Source: Bovifimicola sp050309585 (GTDB taxonomy: Bacteria; Bacillota; Clostridia; Lachnospirales; Lachnospiraceae). Taken from it: a stretch of DNA of 14,050 nucleotides. The notes under the pieces are model-generated. The model saw only the letters and a program-made list of their open reading frames with translations, was not told where the DNA came from and did no database searches. The stretch lies in NCBI GenBank assembly GCA_050309585.1, contig JBNRML010000018.1, forward strand, positions 1 to 14,050, in the 5' to 3' direction. Positions 7,680 through 14,042 of this stretch are shown here, piece after piece. Numbering within the stretch: the stretch's first letter is position 1; every line of letters begins with the position of its first letter. The position numbers were made by a program, and so were the translations under genes.

Positions 7680-8363
7680 CTAATCCTTAAAAAAGTATCC
7701 AACTCCCCATTTTGTAAACACATACTTAGGTTCACTTGGATTTGCCTCAATCTTTTCTCTAAGTCTTCTGATGTGAACATCCACAGTTCTTACATCACCT
7801 GGATACTCATATCCCCAAACCTCACTCAGAAGCTTTTCCCTGCTATAAACCTTGTTTGGATTTGTTGCCAGAATTTCAAGCAAATCAAACTCCTTTGCCG
7901 TGAGATTAATCTCTTTTCCTGCAATGGTCACGTTTCGACCTTCGATATCCAACACCATCTCGTCCTTGATGATTTTTTTGCTTTCAACAGGCTTTACCTT
8001 AGTACTTCTTCTGATAATGGCTTTAATTCTGGCTTTTACCTCAAGGATATTAAAAGGTTTAGTTATATAATCATCTGCTCCATACTCAAGCCCCAGGATT
8101 TTGTCTATGTCATCCCCTTTAGCCGTAAGCATAATAATGGGCATCGAACTGAACTCTCTTATTCTGCTGAGTACTTCAAATCCATCATAAACAGGAAGCA
8201 TTACGTCAAGTAAAACCACATCATATTCTGTCTGCCTTGCAAGATTGACAGCTTCTTCTCCGTCGTATGCGCAGTCAACCACCATGCCATCCTGCTCAAG
8301 ACTGAATTTAATTCCCTTTACAATTAATTTTTCATCGTCAACTACCAACACTCTGTTTCCCAT
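7680..8363 (-). CDS. OmpR/PhoB-family response regulator
   Basis: This is a DNA-binding response regulator of 227 aa with the chosen start. The receiver domain (about 3-118) has the acidic pocket Asp9-Asp10, phosphoacceptor Asp53 in LLDVMLP, Thr80 in IIMLTAK and Lys102 in YITKPF. The C-terminal winged helix-turn-helix (about 130-227) contains REKLLSEVWGYEYPGDVRTV and ends with the family signature KWGVGYFF. I chose the ATG at 8363 because GGTGA lies five bases upstream. An in-frame GTG at 8372 would add three residues. It lies downstream of comEA with a gap of about 60 bases and no terminator, and upstream of its presumed partner kinase. Its target genes cannot be read from this window. Confidence 0.96.
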   Translation of the reverse strand: MGNRVLVVDDEKLIVKGIKFSLEQDGMVVDCAYDGEEAVNLARQTEYDVVLLDVMLPVYDGFEVLSRIREFSSMPIIMLTAKGDDIDKILGLEYGADDYITKPFNILEVKARIKAIIRRSTKVKPVESKKIIKDEMVLDIEGRNVTIAGKEINLTAKEFDLLEILATNPNKVYSREKLLSEVWGYEYPGDVRTVDVHIRRLREKIEANPSEPKYVFTKWGVGYFFKD

Positions 8364-8431
8364 TTCATTCACCCGATAATCTTTTCCACATGTCCAAAAC
8401 CGGTCACATCAAAAGAATTCCTTTCTACTAC

Positions 8432-9049
8432 TTATACAACAATTAGTTCCTTTATTTTTTCAAAGGCAGCTTCCTTAATTCCACTTATCTTCATAATGTC
8501 TGAAATATCACTAAATCCACCATTTTTTTCCCTGTAGTCCATAATGGCTTCTGCCTTTGATTCACCTATTCCCGGAAGAGACATCAGTTCCTCCTTCGTT
8601 GCAGTATTTAGGTTTACCCTGCCGTCTGAGTTCTCTTTCTCTTCCTCAGGCATCTGATAATTTTCCCAGAAATAGTCCTGGTTACTCATCTCAACTTCCT
8701 TTTTTGTAGGAATGTAAATCTGCATCTCATCCTTCACGGGTCTTGCAAGATTTACCACGTCAGTTGCAGCCTCCTCTGTATACCCCCCTGACAAATCCAT
8801 CACTTCAAAAATCCTGCTGCCAGATTTAACTTCATAAACACCAGGATTTTTAACAGCACCACTTATCTGAATATAGACATTCTTTTCTTCAAAAGTCTCT
8901 TCAGTGGTATTTACAGTTTCCTCTGTATTTTCTTTATCGTCATAGTAAATCTCTCTTTTCCCCTTAGTTTCACCACATCCGGTTACAAAAAGAGCAAAAA
9001 CACAAACAAGACCTGTAGCTGCAATTCTTATTATATTTTTTTTATTCAT
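8432..9049 (-). CDS. comEA: ComEA-family DNA-binding lipoprotein (SLBB plus helix-hairpin-helix)
   Basis: ComEA binds incoming double-stranded DNA at the outer face of the membrane and passes it to ComEC. The 205-residue protein has a basic, hydrophobic signal segment (1-22) ending in VTGC, a good lipobox with Cys25. An acidic linker (about 37-56) leads to an SLBB domain (about 57-115, containing VYIQISGAVKNPGVYEV) and a second acidic linker. Tandem helix-hairpin-helix motifs follow at 144-205 (VNLNTATKEELMSLPGIG). Typical ComEA proteins keep an uncleaved membrane helix, so a lipoprotein form is a variation. I chose the ATG at 9049 because GGAGAGA lies 6 bases upstream. The in-frame ATG at 9064 overlaps that site. 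comEC lies four genes downstream on the same strand. Confidence 0.93.
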   Translation of the reverse strand: MNKKNIIRIAATGLVCVFALFVTGCGETKGKREIYYDDKENTEETVNTTEETFEEKNVYIQISGAVKNPGVYEVKSGSRIFEVMDLSGGYTEEAATDVVNLARPVKDEMQIYIPTKKEVEMSNQDYFWENYQMPEEEKENSDGRVNLNTATKEELMSLPGIGESKAEAIMDYREKNGGFSDISDIMKISGIKEAAFEKIKELIVV

Positions 9050-9104
9050 AATCAATCTCTCCATTCCGCAAATGCATTTTTAGAGAGACCTAAACATCTA
9101 TTTC

Positions 9105-9133
9105 ATTGTACCTAAAATAAAAATATTTTACAA
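9105..9133 (-). promoter_or_regulatory. Sigma-A promoter upstream of comEA
   Basis: On the minus strand TTGTAA (9133-9128) and TACAAT (9110-9105) are separated by 17 bases. This predicts a start near 9098 and a leader of about 50 bases before comEA. It lies within the 93-base argD-comEA gap. I see no GC-rich terminator hairpin after argD, so readthrough from the arg operon is also possible. Confidence 0.55.
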
Positions 9134-9142
9134 CTTTAATTT

Positions 9143-10324
9143 TTAAAAAGTGGCAAGAACTTCATCAAGAATTTCAATCATTTTGTCAACATCTTCTTTT
9201 GAAATAATAAGAGGCGGAACCATTCTAAGCACATTGCTTCCTGCACTTATTACCAAAAGTCCTTTTTCTATGCATTTGTTGACAACTTCGCCAACACTCA
9301 CATTAAGTTCAAGCCCCTGCATAAGTCCAAGACCTCTGTGGGATACTGCAAAAGAATATTTTCCCACAATTCCATCAAGCTTTTCTTCAAGATATGCTGA
9401 AACCTCATTGACATTTTCAAGAACGTCAGATTTTTCAAACATTTCAAGCACTTTATTAACTGCTGCCATTGCAAGTGGGTTTCCACCGTAAGTAGTTCCA
9501 TGATCTCCCGGCACTAACACTGCCGCCTTCTCATTTGTGAGAAACGCTCCCACAGGAACACCGCAGCCAAGTGCTTTTGCCACTGTCATAATATCAGGCT
9601 TAACACCATAATGTTCGTGGGCAAACATCTTACCCGTACGTCCCATACCACACTGGATTTCATCAAATATAAGAAGAATGTCATTTTCCTCACAGATTGC
9701 TTTTACACCCTTGATAAATTCCTCAGTTGCAGGATAAATTCCGCCTTCGCCCTGAACCGGTTCAAGAATAATTGCACAGGTTTTGTCTGTGACGAGATTT
9801 TTCACACTTTCCAGATTGTTGTATTCAGCAAACTTCACCCCACCTATCAATGGTTTGAATGCCTCCTGATATTTCGCATTTCCTGTGACAGAAAGTGCTC
9901 CCATACTTCTTCCGTGGAAGGAATGATTCATGGCAATTATTTCGTGGTCATTTCTTCCATCTTTGTTATACGCATATTTTCTGGCTGATTTAATTGCCCC
10001 CTCAATTGCCTCCGTACCACTGTTTGTAAAGAAAACCCTGTCAAGACCAGCTGCCTTTGTAAGTTTATTTGCGGCACTTGCAAGAGGCACATTATAATAA
10101 AGGTTTGATGTGTGAATAAGCTTATCAACCTGCTCTTTTATGGCATCATTATATTCTTTATTGTTGTACCCAAAGGCAAATACAGCTATTCCTGCTGCAA
10201 AATCCAGATATTTTTTTCCATCTGTGTCATAAAGATAAACGCCATCACCCTTCTCAAGCACAATCTGAAAACGATTGTATGTATGTAATAAAGCCTTTTC
10301 AGCTTCATCTATATAATTAGACAC
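9143..10324 (-). CDS. argD: Acetylornithine aminotransferase
   Basis: This PLP enzyme converts N-acetylglutamate semialdehyde and glutamate to N2-acetylornithine and 2-oxoglutarate in arginine synthesis. The protein is 393 aa and shows the class-III aminotransferase landmarks. These are FFTNSGTEAIEGA (98-110, phosphate-binding), NHSFHGRSMG (133-142), EPVQGEGG (188-195), FDEIQCGMGRTG (220-231, with Asp221 expected to contact the PLP pyridine nitrogen) and VAKALGCGVPVGA, with the Schiff-base lysine at 250. Family members overlap with ornithine and succinylornithine aminotransferases, but the arg operon context fixes the role. The start is GTG at 10324 with AAGGA upstream (GGAAGGATTAAGGTG). It is the last gene of argCJBD, 59 bases after argB. 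Confidence 0.97.
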   Translation of the reverse strand: MSNYIDEAEKALLHTYNRFQIVLEKGDGVYLYDTDGKKYLDFAAGIAVFAFGYNNKEYNDAIKEQVDKLIHTSNLYYNVPLASAANKLTKAAGLDRVFFTNSGTEAIEGAIKSARKYAYNKDGRNDHEIIAMNHSFHGRSMGALSVTGNAKYQEAFKPLIGGVKFAEYNNLESVKNLVTDKTCAIILEPVQGEGGIYPATEEFIKGVKAICEENDILLIFDEIQCGMGRTGKMFAHEHYGVKPDIMTVAKALGCGVPVGAFLTNEKAAVLVPGDHGTTYGGNPLAMAAVNKVLEMFEKSDVLENVNEVSAYLEEKLDGIVGKYSFAVSHRGLGLMQGLELNVSVGEVVNKCIEKGLLVISAGSNVLRMVPPLIISKEDVDKMIEILDEVLATF

Positions 10325-10383
10325 CTTAATCCTTCCTTTCCATATTTAAATTAATGTTTAGATTCAACCTCAAAACTTTGGGG

Positions 10384-11271
10384 TTAGTTTGCTTTTTCGT
10401 CATCGCTTAAAATAGCAGTTCCAATTCCCTCATTTGTAAATATTTCCAAAAGAATACAATGAGGAATTCTTCCATCAAGGATATGAACTCTTGAAACCCC
10501 ATTTTCAACTGCATCTATGCAGTTATTTAATTTAGGTAACATTCCGCCGCCTACGATTCCATTTCCCATGAGTTCTTTTGCTTCTGATGTGTGGAGCCAG
10601 TGAATGAGCGTGCTCTTATCCTTTGGATCCTTGCAAACGCCATCAATATCTGTTAAGAAGGCAAGCTTTTCTGCCGATACTGCCTTTGCAATCGCACAGG
10701 CCGCATCATCTGCATTTATGTTATATGTATTGAACTCATCATCAAGTCCCACAGGACACACGATAGGAAGATAATCATCCTCAAGCAAATCGTACAATAT
10801 TTTTGGATTAACCTCCGTCACATCACCGACAAATCCAATGTCCTCACCATTTGAATATTTCTTTTTACATTTGAGAAGATTTCCATCCTTGCCACTTATG
10901 CTAACGGCCTTAACGCCCAGCTCCTCAACCATGGTTACAAGAGACTTTCCAACCTTGCCCAAAACCATTTCGGCAATTTCCATTGTTTCCTCGTCAGTTA
11001 CTCTCAGACCATTAATGAACTTTGGTTCCATTCCTGACTTTTCAACCCATTTACTGATTTCCTTTCCACCACCGTGAACAATGATTGGCTTAAATCCTAC
11101 AAGTTTAAGAAGTGTCACATCCTGAATGACATTCTTTTTAATTTCTTCGTCAACCATGGCACTTCCGCCATACTTAACCACAATTATTTTTCTGTTGAAT
11201 TTCTGAATATAAGGCAATGCCTCAATGAGCACTCCTGCTTTCTCTAAGTTTTTTTCAATTTCTTTTTCCAT
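10384..11271 (-). CDS. argB: Acetylglutamate kinase
   Basis: This amino acid kinase family enzyme phosphorylates N-acetylglutamate to N-acetylglutamyl phosphate, the second step of ornithine synthesis. With the chosen start it is 295 aa. Visible motifs are VVKYGGSAM (31-39), IVHGGGKEI (64-72, nucleotide/substrate glycine loop), FINGLRVTDEET (85-96, substrate binding) and YNINADDAACAIA. The C-terminal LTDIDGV and GGGMLPKL segments are also present. The N-terminal helix before the core (about 1-25) resembles the extension found in arginine-inhibited hexameric enzymes, so feedback inhibition by arginine is plausible but inferred. The ATG at 11271 is preceded by GAGG with a 6-base spacer. An in-frame ATG at 11283 overlaps that site. 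It follows argJ after an unusual 328-base gap carrying tandem repeats. Confidence 0.97.
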   Translation of the reverse strand: MEKEIEKNLEKAGVLIEALPYIQKFNRKIIVVKYGGSAMVDEEIKKNVIQDVTLLKLVGFKPIIVHGGGKEISKWVEKSGMEPKFINGLRVTDEETMEIAEMVLGKVGKSLVTMVEELGVKAVSISGKDGNLLKCKKKYSNGEDIGFVGDVTEVNPKILYDLLEDDYLPIVCPVGLDDEFNTYNINADDAACAIAKAVSAEKLAFLTDIDGVCKDPKDKSTLIHWLHTSEAKELMGNGIVGGGMLPKLNNCIDAVENGVSRVHILDGRIPHCILLEIFTNEGIGTAILSDDEKAN

Positions 11272-11279
11272 ACTAATCC

Positions 11280-11291
11280 TCATTTCTGAGC
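11280..11291. repeat. 12-bp direct repeat, argB-side copy
   Basis: TCATTTCTGAGC at this site is repeated exactly at 11568-11579. The two copies bracket the repeat array and most of the intercistronic gap. Confidence 0.75.
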
Positions 11292-11294
11292 TTT

Positions 11295-11457
11295 TACCTA
11301 CTCTCCAACGTTTCCTGCCTTTTAGTAGGTATTTTTGCTCTCTTGTCCTGAATTTTTACCTACTTTTCCAGTATTTTCGGCTTTTTAGTAGGTATTTTTG
11401 CTCTTTTGTCCTGAATATTTACCTACTTTTTCGACATTCTCGGCTTTCTAGTAGGTA
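11295..11457. repeat. Three-unit tandem array of hairpin-forming repeats, about 63 bp each
   Basis: Three copies of an inverted pair TACCTACT ... AGTAGGTA occur at 11295-11302/11324-11331, 11357-11364/11387-11394 and 11420-11427/11450-11457. Loops are 21, 22 and 22 bases and the unit spacing is 62 and 63 bases. The linkers between units are also conserved (TTTTTGCTCTTTTGTCCTGAAT with one or two changes), so whole units were duplicated. Loop sequences vary more than the arms, which suggests that pairing is what is kept. On the transcribed minus strand each unit forms an 8-bp stem, and the last one ends about 50 bases before argB. Confidence 0.9.
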
Positions 11458-11567
11458 TTCTCTTATGTGGGAATACTTTCAAATAGATTCATTTTGTGAG
11501 CCTTCTTTTTCTTCTTTTTGTATCTAATCCACAATTTTGGCTTATTCTACTTTTTTCACACCACTCT

Positions 11568-11579
11568 TCATTTCTGAGC
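11568..11579. repeat. 12-bp direct repeat, argJ-side copy
   Basis: This is the second exact copy of TCATTTCTGAGC, 20 bases beyond the argJ stop codon. With the copy at 11280-11291 it frames a 276-base segment, compatible with a target duplication or a recombination scar, or with chance. Confidence 0.75.
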
Positions 11580-11599
11580 GACTTTTCGCCAAATAATTT

Positions 11600-12823
11600 T
11601 TATGAACGGTAATCCGCATTTATCTTAACATAGTCATATGTAAGGTCACAGCCCCAGGCCGTAGCCTCACTATCTCCCTCATGCATATCAACAAAAATGG
11701 TGACTGCCTCAGCAGATAATATCTTTTTAGCCTCATCCTCATCAAAGACTACCGGTGTACCCTTGTCAAATACCTGCATTCTTCCTTCCTTACTTTCAAA
11801 GAAAAGCTCCACATCATTCTGGTCAAATTCCACTCCTGAGTAACCCATTGCACACAAAAATCTTCCGAAGTTTGCGTCGCAGCCATAAATTGCTGCCTTT
11901 GAGAGATTTGAAGCCACAATCGCCCTTGCCAAAACCTTTGCGTCAGCCTTACTCTTTGCATTTACCACCTTTGCCTCAAAAAGCTTTGTTGCTCCCTCTC
12001 CGTCAGCTGCCATCACCTTTGCAAGATGTTCACAGATAAAGAATAATGCCTCTTTAAATGCATCATAATCCTTTCCTTTTTTAACAATCTTGTCATTTTC
12101 CGCAAGACCATTTGCCATAACAAGAAGTGTGTCATTTGTTGAAGTGTCCCCATCAACCGTAATCATATTAAATGTATCGCTCACAACCTCACTTACAGCC
12201 TCCTGCATAAGTGATTTCTCAATATTTAAGTCTGTTGTCAAAAATGCAAGCATTGTACACATATTTGGATGAATCATACCTGAACCCTTACTCATTCCGC
12301 CAAGGGTAATCTTTTTTCCACCCGCTTCAAATGTAACTGCAATTTCCTTTTTAACGGTATCAGTTGTCATAATGGCCTTTGCCGCCCCTGTTCCTGCATC
12401 TTCGCTTCCCTCAAGGGTTTTGCTCATTTTCTCAACCCCTGTAACAAGCTTTTCGACTGGAAGCTGTGCCCCAATAACACCTGTTGAAGCAACTGCCACT
12501 GTATCAAATGGAACCGACAAATTCTCTTCCACAGCCTTTGCAGTGGCTTCGCAGGCATCAAAGCCTTCCTTTCCCGTACAGGCATTTGCTATTCCGGAAT
12601 TGATAACCACTGCCTGCATCTTCTTTCCTGACTCCACAATCTTTTTATCCCACATAACACAGGCTGCCTTTACAACATTTGTGGTGAATGTTCCTGCACA
12701 TTCAGCCGGAACCTCTGAATAAACCATTGCCATATCTGTTCTGTCTTTGTATTTAATATTTGCCTCACAGCTCGCCGCCTTAAAACCTTTTGCTGCACAG
12801 ACACCGCCATTAATCATTTCCAT
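11600..12823 (-). CDS. argJ: Bifunctional glutamate N-acetyltransferase / ornithine acetyltransferase
   Basis: ArgJ transfers the acetyl group from N-acetylornithine to glutamate, releasing ornithine and closing the acetyl cycle. Many members also use acetyl-CoA to make N-acetylglutamate. The 407-residue protein is a self-cleaving N-terminal nucleophile enzyme. The oxyanion motif STGVIGAQLP (113-122) and the cleavage motif KGSGMIHPNMCTMLAF (179-194) are present. Cleavage is expected between Cys189 and the nucleophile Thr190, where most relatives have Ala-Thr. The C-terminal part has ANFGRFLCAMGYSG and ends near TYDYVKINADYRS as in the family. The ATG at 12823 has AAGGA six bases upstream. No separate argA is visible in the window, so the bifunctional form is plausible but not proven by sequence alone. 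Confidence 0.97.
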   Translation of the reverse strand: MEMINGGVCAAKGFKAASCEANIKYKDRTDMAMVYSEVPAECAGTFTTNVVKAACVMWDKKIVESGKKMQAVVINSGIANACTGKEGFDACEATAKAVEENLSVPFDTVAVASTGVIGAQLPVEKLVTGVEKMSKTLEGSEDAGTGAAKAIMTTDTVKKEIAVTFEAGGKKITLGGMSKGSGMIHPNMCTMLAFLTTDLNIEKSLMQEAVSEVVSDTFNMITVDGDTSTNDTLLVMANGLAENDKIVKKGKDYDAFKEALFFICEHLAKVMAADGEGATKLFEAKVVNAKSKADAKVLARAIVASNLSKAAIYGCDANFGRFLCAMGYSGVEFDQNDVELFFESKEGRMQVFDKGTPVVFDEDEAKKILSAEAVTIFVDMHEGDSEATAWGCDLTYDYVKINADYRS

Positions 12824-12850
12824 ATGTATTCCTTCTTTCTACTATATTTT

Positions 12851-12917
12851 TTGCTGAAACAATGTTTTTTCCTGGAACAATTTTCCTACGGAAACATTGC
12901 TTCCTATGGAAACATCG
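12851..12917. repeat. Degenerate 18-bp tandem palindromic repeat at the argC-argJ junction
   Basis: Two near-identical units TTCCTAYGGAAACATYG (12883-12899 and 12901-12917) differ at only two positions. Two decayed relatives follow: TTCCTGGAACAAT (12869-12881) and TTGCTGAAACAATG (12851-12864). Each of the first three has a TTCC..GGAA inverted core. The rightmost unit contains the argC stop codon and its last four codons, so the others look like copies of the gene end placed in the spacer. Confidence 0.75.
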
Positions 12918-13944
12918 GAACCTGTAAAAGACCTTCTGTTTCCTCAAAACCAAACATAATGTTCATGTTTTGAACTGCCTGGCCTGCTGCTCCTTTAATA
13001 AGGTTATCCATGGCACCCATCATAATGATTCTGTTTGTTCTGTTATCAATTTTAAAGTTCACATCAACGTAATTGCTTCCCTCGACCCATCTGGTTTCCG
13101 GCGGCACATCTTTGTCAAGAACCCTGACAAACTTTTCATTGTCATAATACTTATCGTAAACAGCCTTAACTTCCTCGTATGTAACTTCTTTCTTAAGTGA
13201 AGCATATGCCGTGATTAAAATGCCCCTGTTCATAGGAACCAGATGTGGTGTAAAGTTAATCAATACCTCTTCTCCTGCTGCAAGGCTTAACTGGTCCTCA
13301 ATTTCAGGAGTATGTCTATGTGTCGCAACACCGTATGCCTTAATATTTTCATTAACTTCACAGAAAAGGTTATTAACCTTTGCACCTCTTCCGGCACCTG
13401 ACGTACCTGACTTGGCATCAACAATAATTGTAGCCGGGTCAATAATTCCCTCCTTTAATAAAGGATAAATACTGAGTGTGGTACATGTCGGATAGCATCC
13501 AGGATTTGCAATAAGTCTTGCATTTTTAACCATATCCCTGTTTATTTCGCAAAGACCGTAAACAGCCTCATCTATAAATTGCGGACTCTTGTGTTCAATT
13601 CCGTACCACTCTTCATATTTCCTGACATCTTTTATTCGGAAATCCGCACTCAAATCAATAATCTTTACCTTATTTAATATCTCTTCATTAACTAATGATG
13701 CACAAAGCCCCTGGGGTGTTGCCGTGAAAATAACGTCCACGCTTTCAGCCAGCTCTTCCATATTATCGTCCATGCATTTCGCATCAACTATCTGGAACAT
13801 GTTCTGGAACACTTCATAATATTTTTTATCAATATAACTTCTTGAACCGTACCAGGCAATTTCCACTTCCCTGTGCTGCATCAATAATCTCACTATCTCT
13901 GCTCCTGCATAACCTGTGGAGCCAATAATTCCTGCTTTAATCAT
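12904..13944 (-). CDS. argC: N-acetyl-gamma-glutamyl-phosphate reductase
   Basis: ArgC reduces N-acetylglutamyl phosphate with NADPH to N-acetylglutamate semialdehyde. The protein is 346 aa with the chosen start. The Rossmann glycine motif IIGSTGYAGAE is at 6-16, followed by TATPQG (74-79) and LSADFRI (98-104). The catalytic Cys150 lies in IANPGCYPT, and the conserved VATHRHTPEI region carries the active-site His. The ending LLQVPMFP is typical of this clostridial-type enzyme. I chose the ATG at 13944 because GGAGA lies five bases upstream. An in-frame TTG at 13956 overlaps that site. It is the first gene of argCJBD and has a promoter immediately upstream. Confidence 0.97.
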   Translation of the reverse strand: MIKAGIIGSTGYAGAEIVRLLMQHREVEIAWYGSRSYIDKKYYEVFQNMFQIVDAKCMDDNMEELAESVDVIFTATPQGLCASLVNEEILNKVKIIDLSADFRIKDVRKYEEWYGIEHKSPQFIDEAVYGLCEINRDMVKNARLIANPGCYPTCTTLSIYPLLKEGIIDPATIIVDAKSGTSGAGRGAKVNNLFCEVNENIKAYGVATHRHTPEIEDQLSLAAGEEVLINFTPHLVPMNRGILITAYASLKKEVTYEEVKAVYDKYYDNEKFVRVLDKDVPPETRWVEGSNYVDVNFKIDNRTNRIIMMGAMDNLIKGAAGQAVQNMNIMFGFEETEGLLQVPMFP

Positions 13945-13966
13945 ATCTTTCTCCAATCCTAATATT

Positions 13967-13995
13967 TATTTACCACATTTTTGAAAACAAATCAA
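13967..13995 (-). promoter_or_regulatory. Sigma-A promoter of the argCJBD operon
   Basis: On the minus strand TTGATT (13995-13990) is followed after 17 bases by TAAATA (13972-13967). The predicted start near 13960 leaves a short leader of about 16 bases that still contains the GGAGA ribosome binding site. Confidence 0.5.
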
Positions 13996-14026
13996 TTTAA
14001 CCGTGGAATATTCTTTCTTTAAAAAC

Positions 14027-14042
14027 GTTTATAATTATCCCT
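14027..14042. promoter_or_regulatory. Possible ARG box (ArgR/AhrC operator) upstream of argC
   Basis: AGGGATAATTATAAAC (read on the minus strand) has the perfect ATAATTAT core of the Firmicute arginine operator pattern nTGnATwwwwATnCAn. It mismatches the pattern at two flanking positions. It lies about 30 bases upstream of the -35 box. AT-rich DNA makes chance matches common, and a second half-site match around 13957-13973 is weaker. Confidence 0.3.

Larger units (their letters stand above)
11272..11599. other. Long argJ-argB intercistronic region without a gene
   Basis: This 328-base gap is exceptional in an otherwise compact operon (80 and 59 bases at the other arg junctions). Its argB-proximal half holds three tandem hairpin repeats (11295-11457). 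Its argJ-proximal half is AT-rich with a polypurine run on the minus strand (about 11499-11521). A 12-base direct repeat lies at both ends. I see no convincing terminator or promoter. On the plus strand a frame at 11225-11527 is open only because the repeat period is near a multiple of three. Confidence 0.8.

Noticed and set aside
9050..9142. AT-rich stretch after argD as a rho-independent terminator.
   Set aside because: No GC-containing stem precedes the T-runs. The sequence reads better as the comEA promoter region.
10366..10385. Imperfect inverted repeat AACCTCAAA..TTTGGGGTT at the argB-argD junction as a terminator.
   Set aside because: The stem contains a mismatch and is not followed by a T-run in the direction of transcription, so it is at most a small intercistronic hairpin.
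11225..11527. Plus-strand open frame of 100 codons with a repeated 21-residue peptide across the argJ-argB gap.
   Set aside because: It begins inside argB on the opposite strand without a ribosome binding site, and its internal repetition is just the 63-bp DNA repeat read in frame. One unit is 62 bp, which shifts the frame, so it is not being kept as a coding repeat.
11580..11599. Small GCGA/TCGC hairpin just after argJ as a terminator.
   Set aside because: It is only four base pairs with no T-run, and argB and argD must be transcribed from beyond it.
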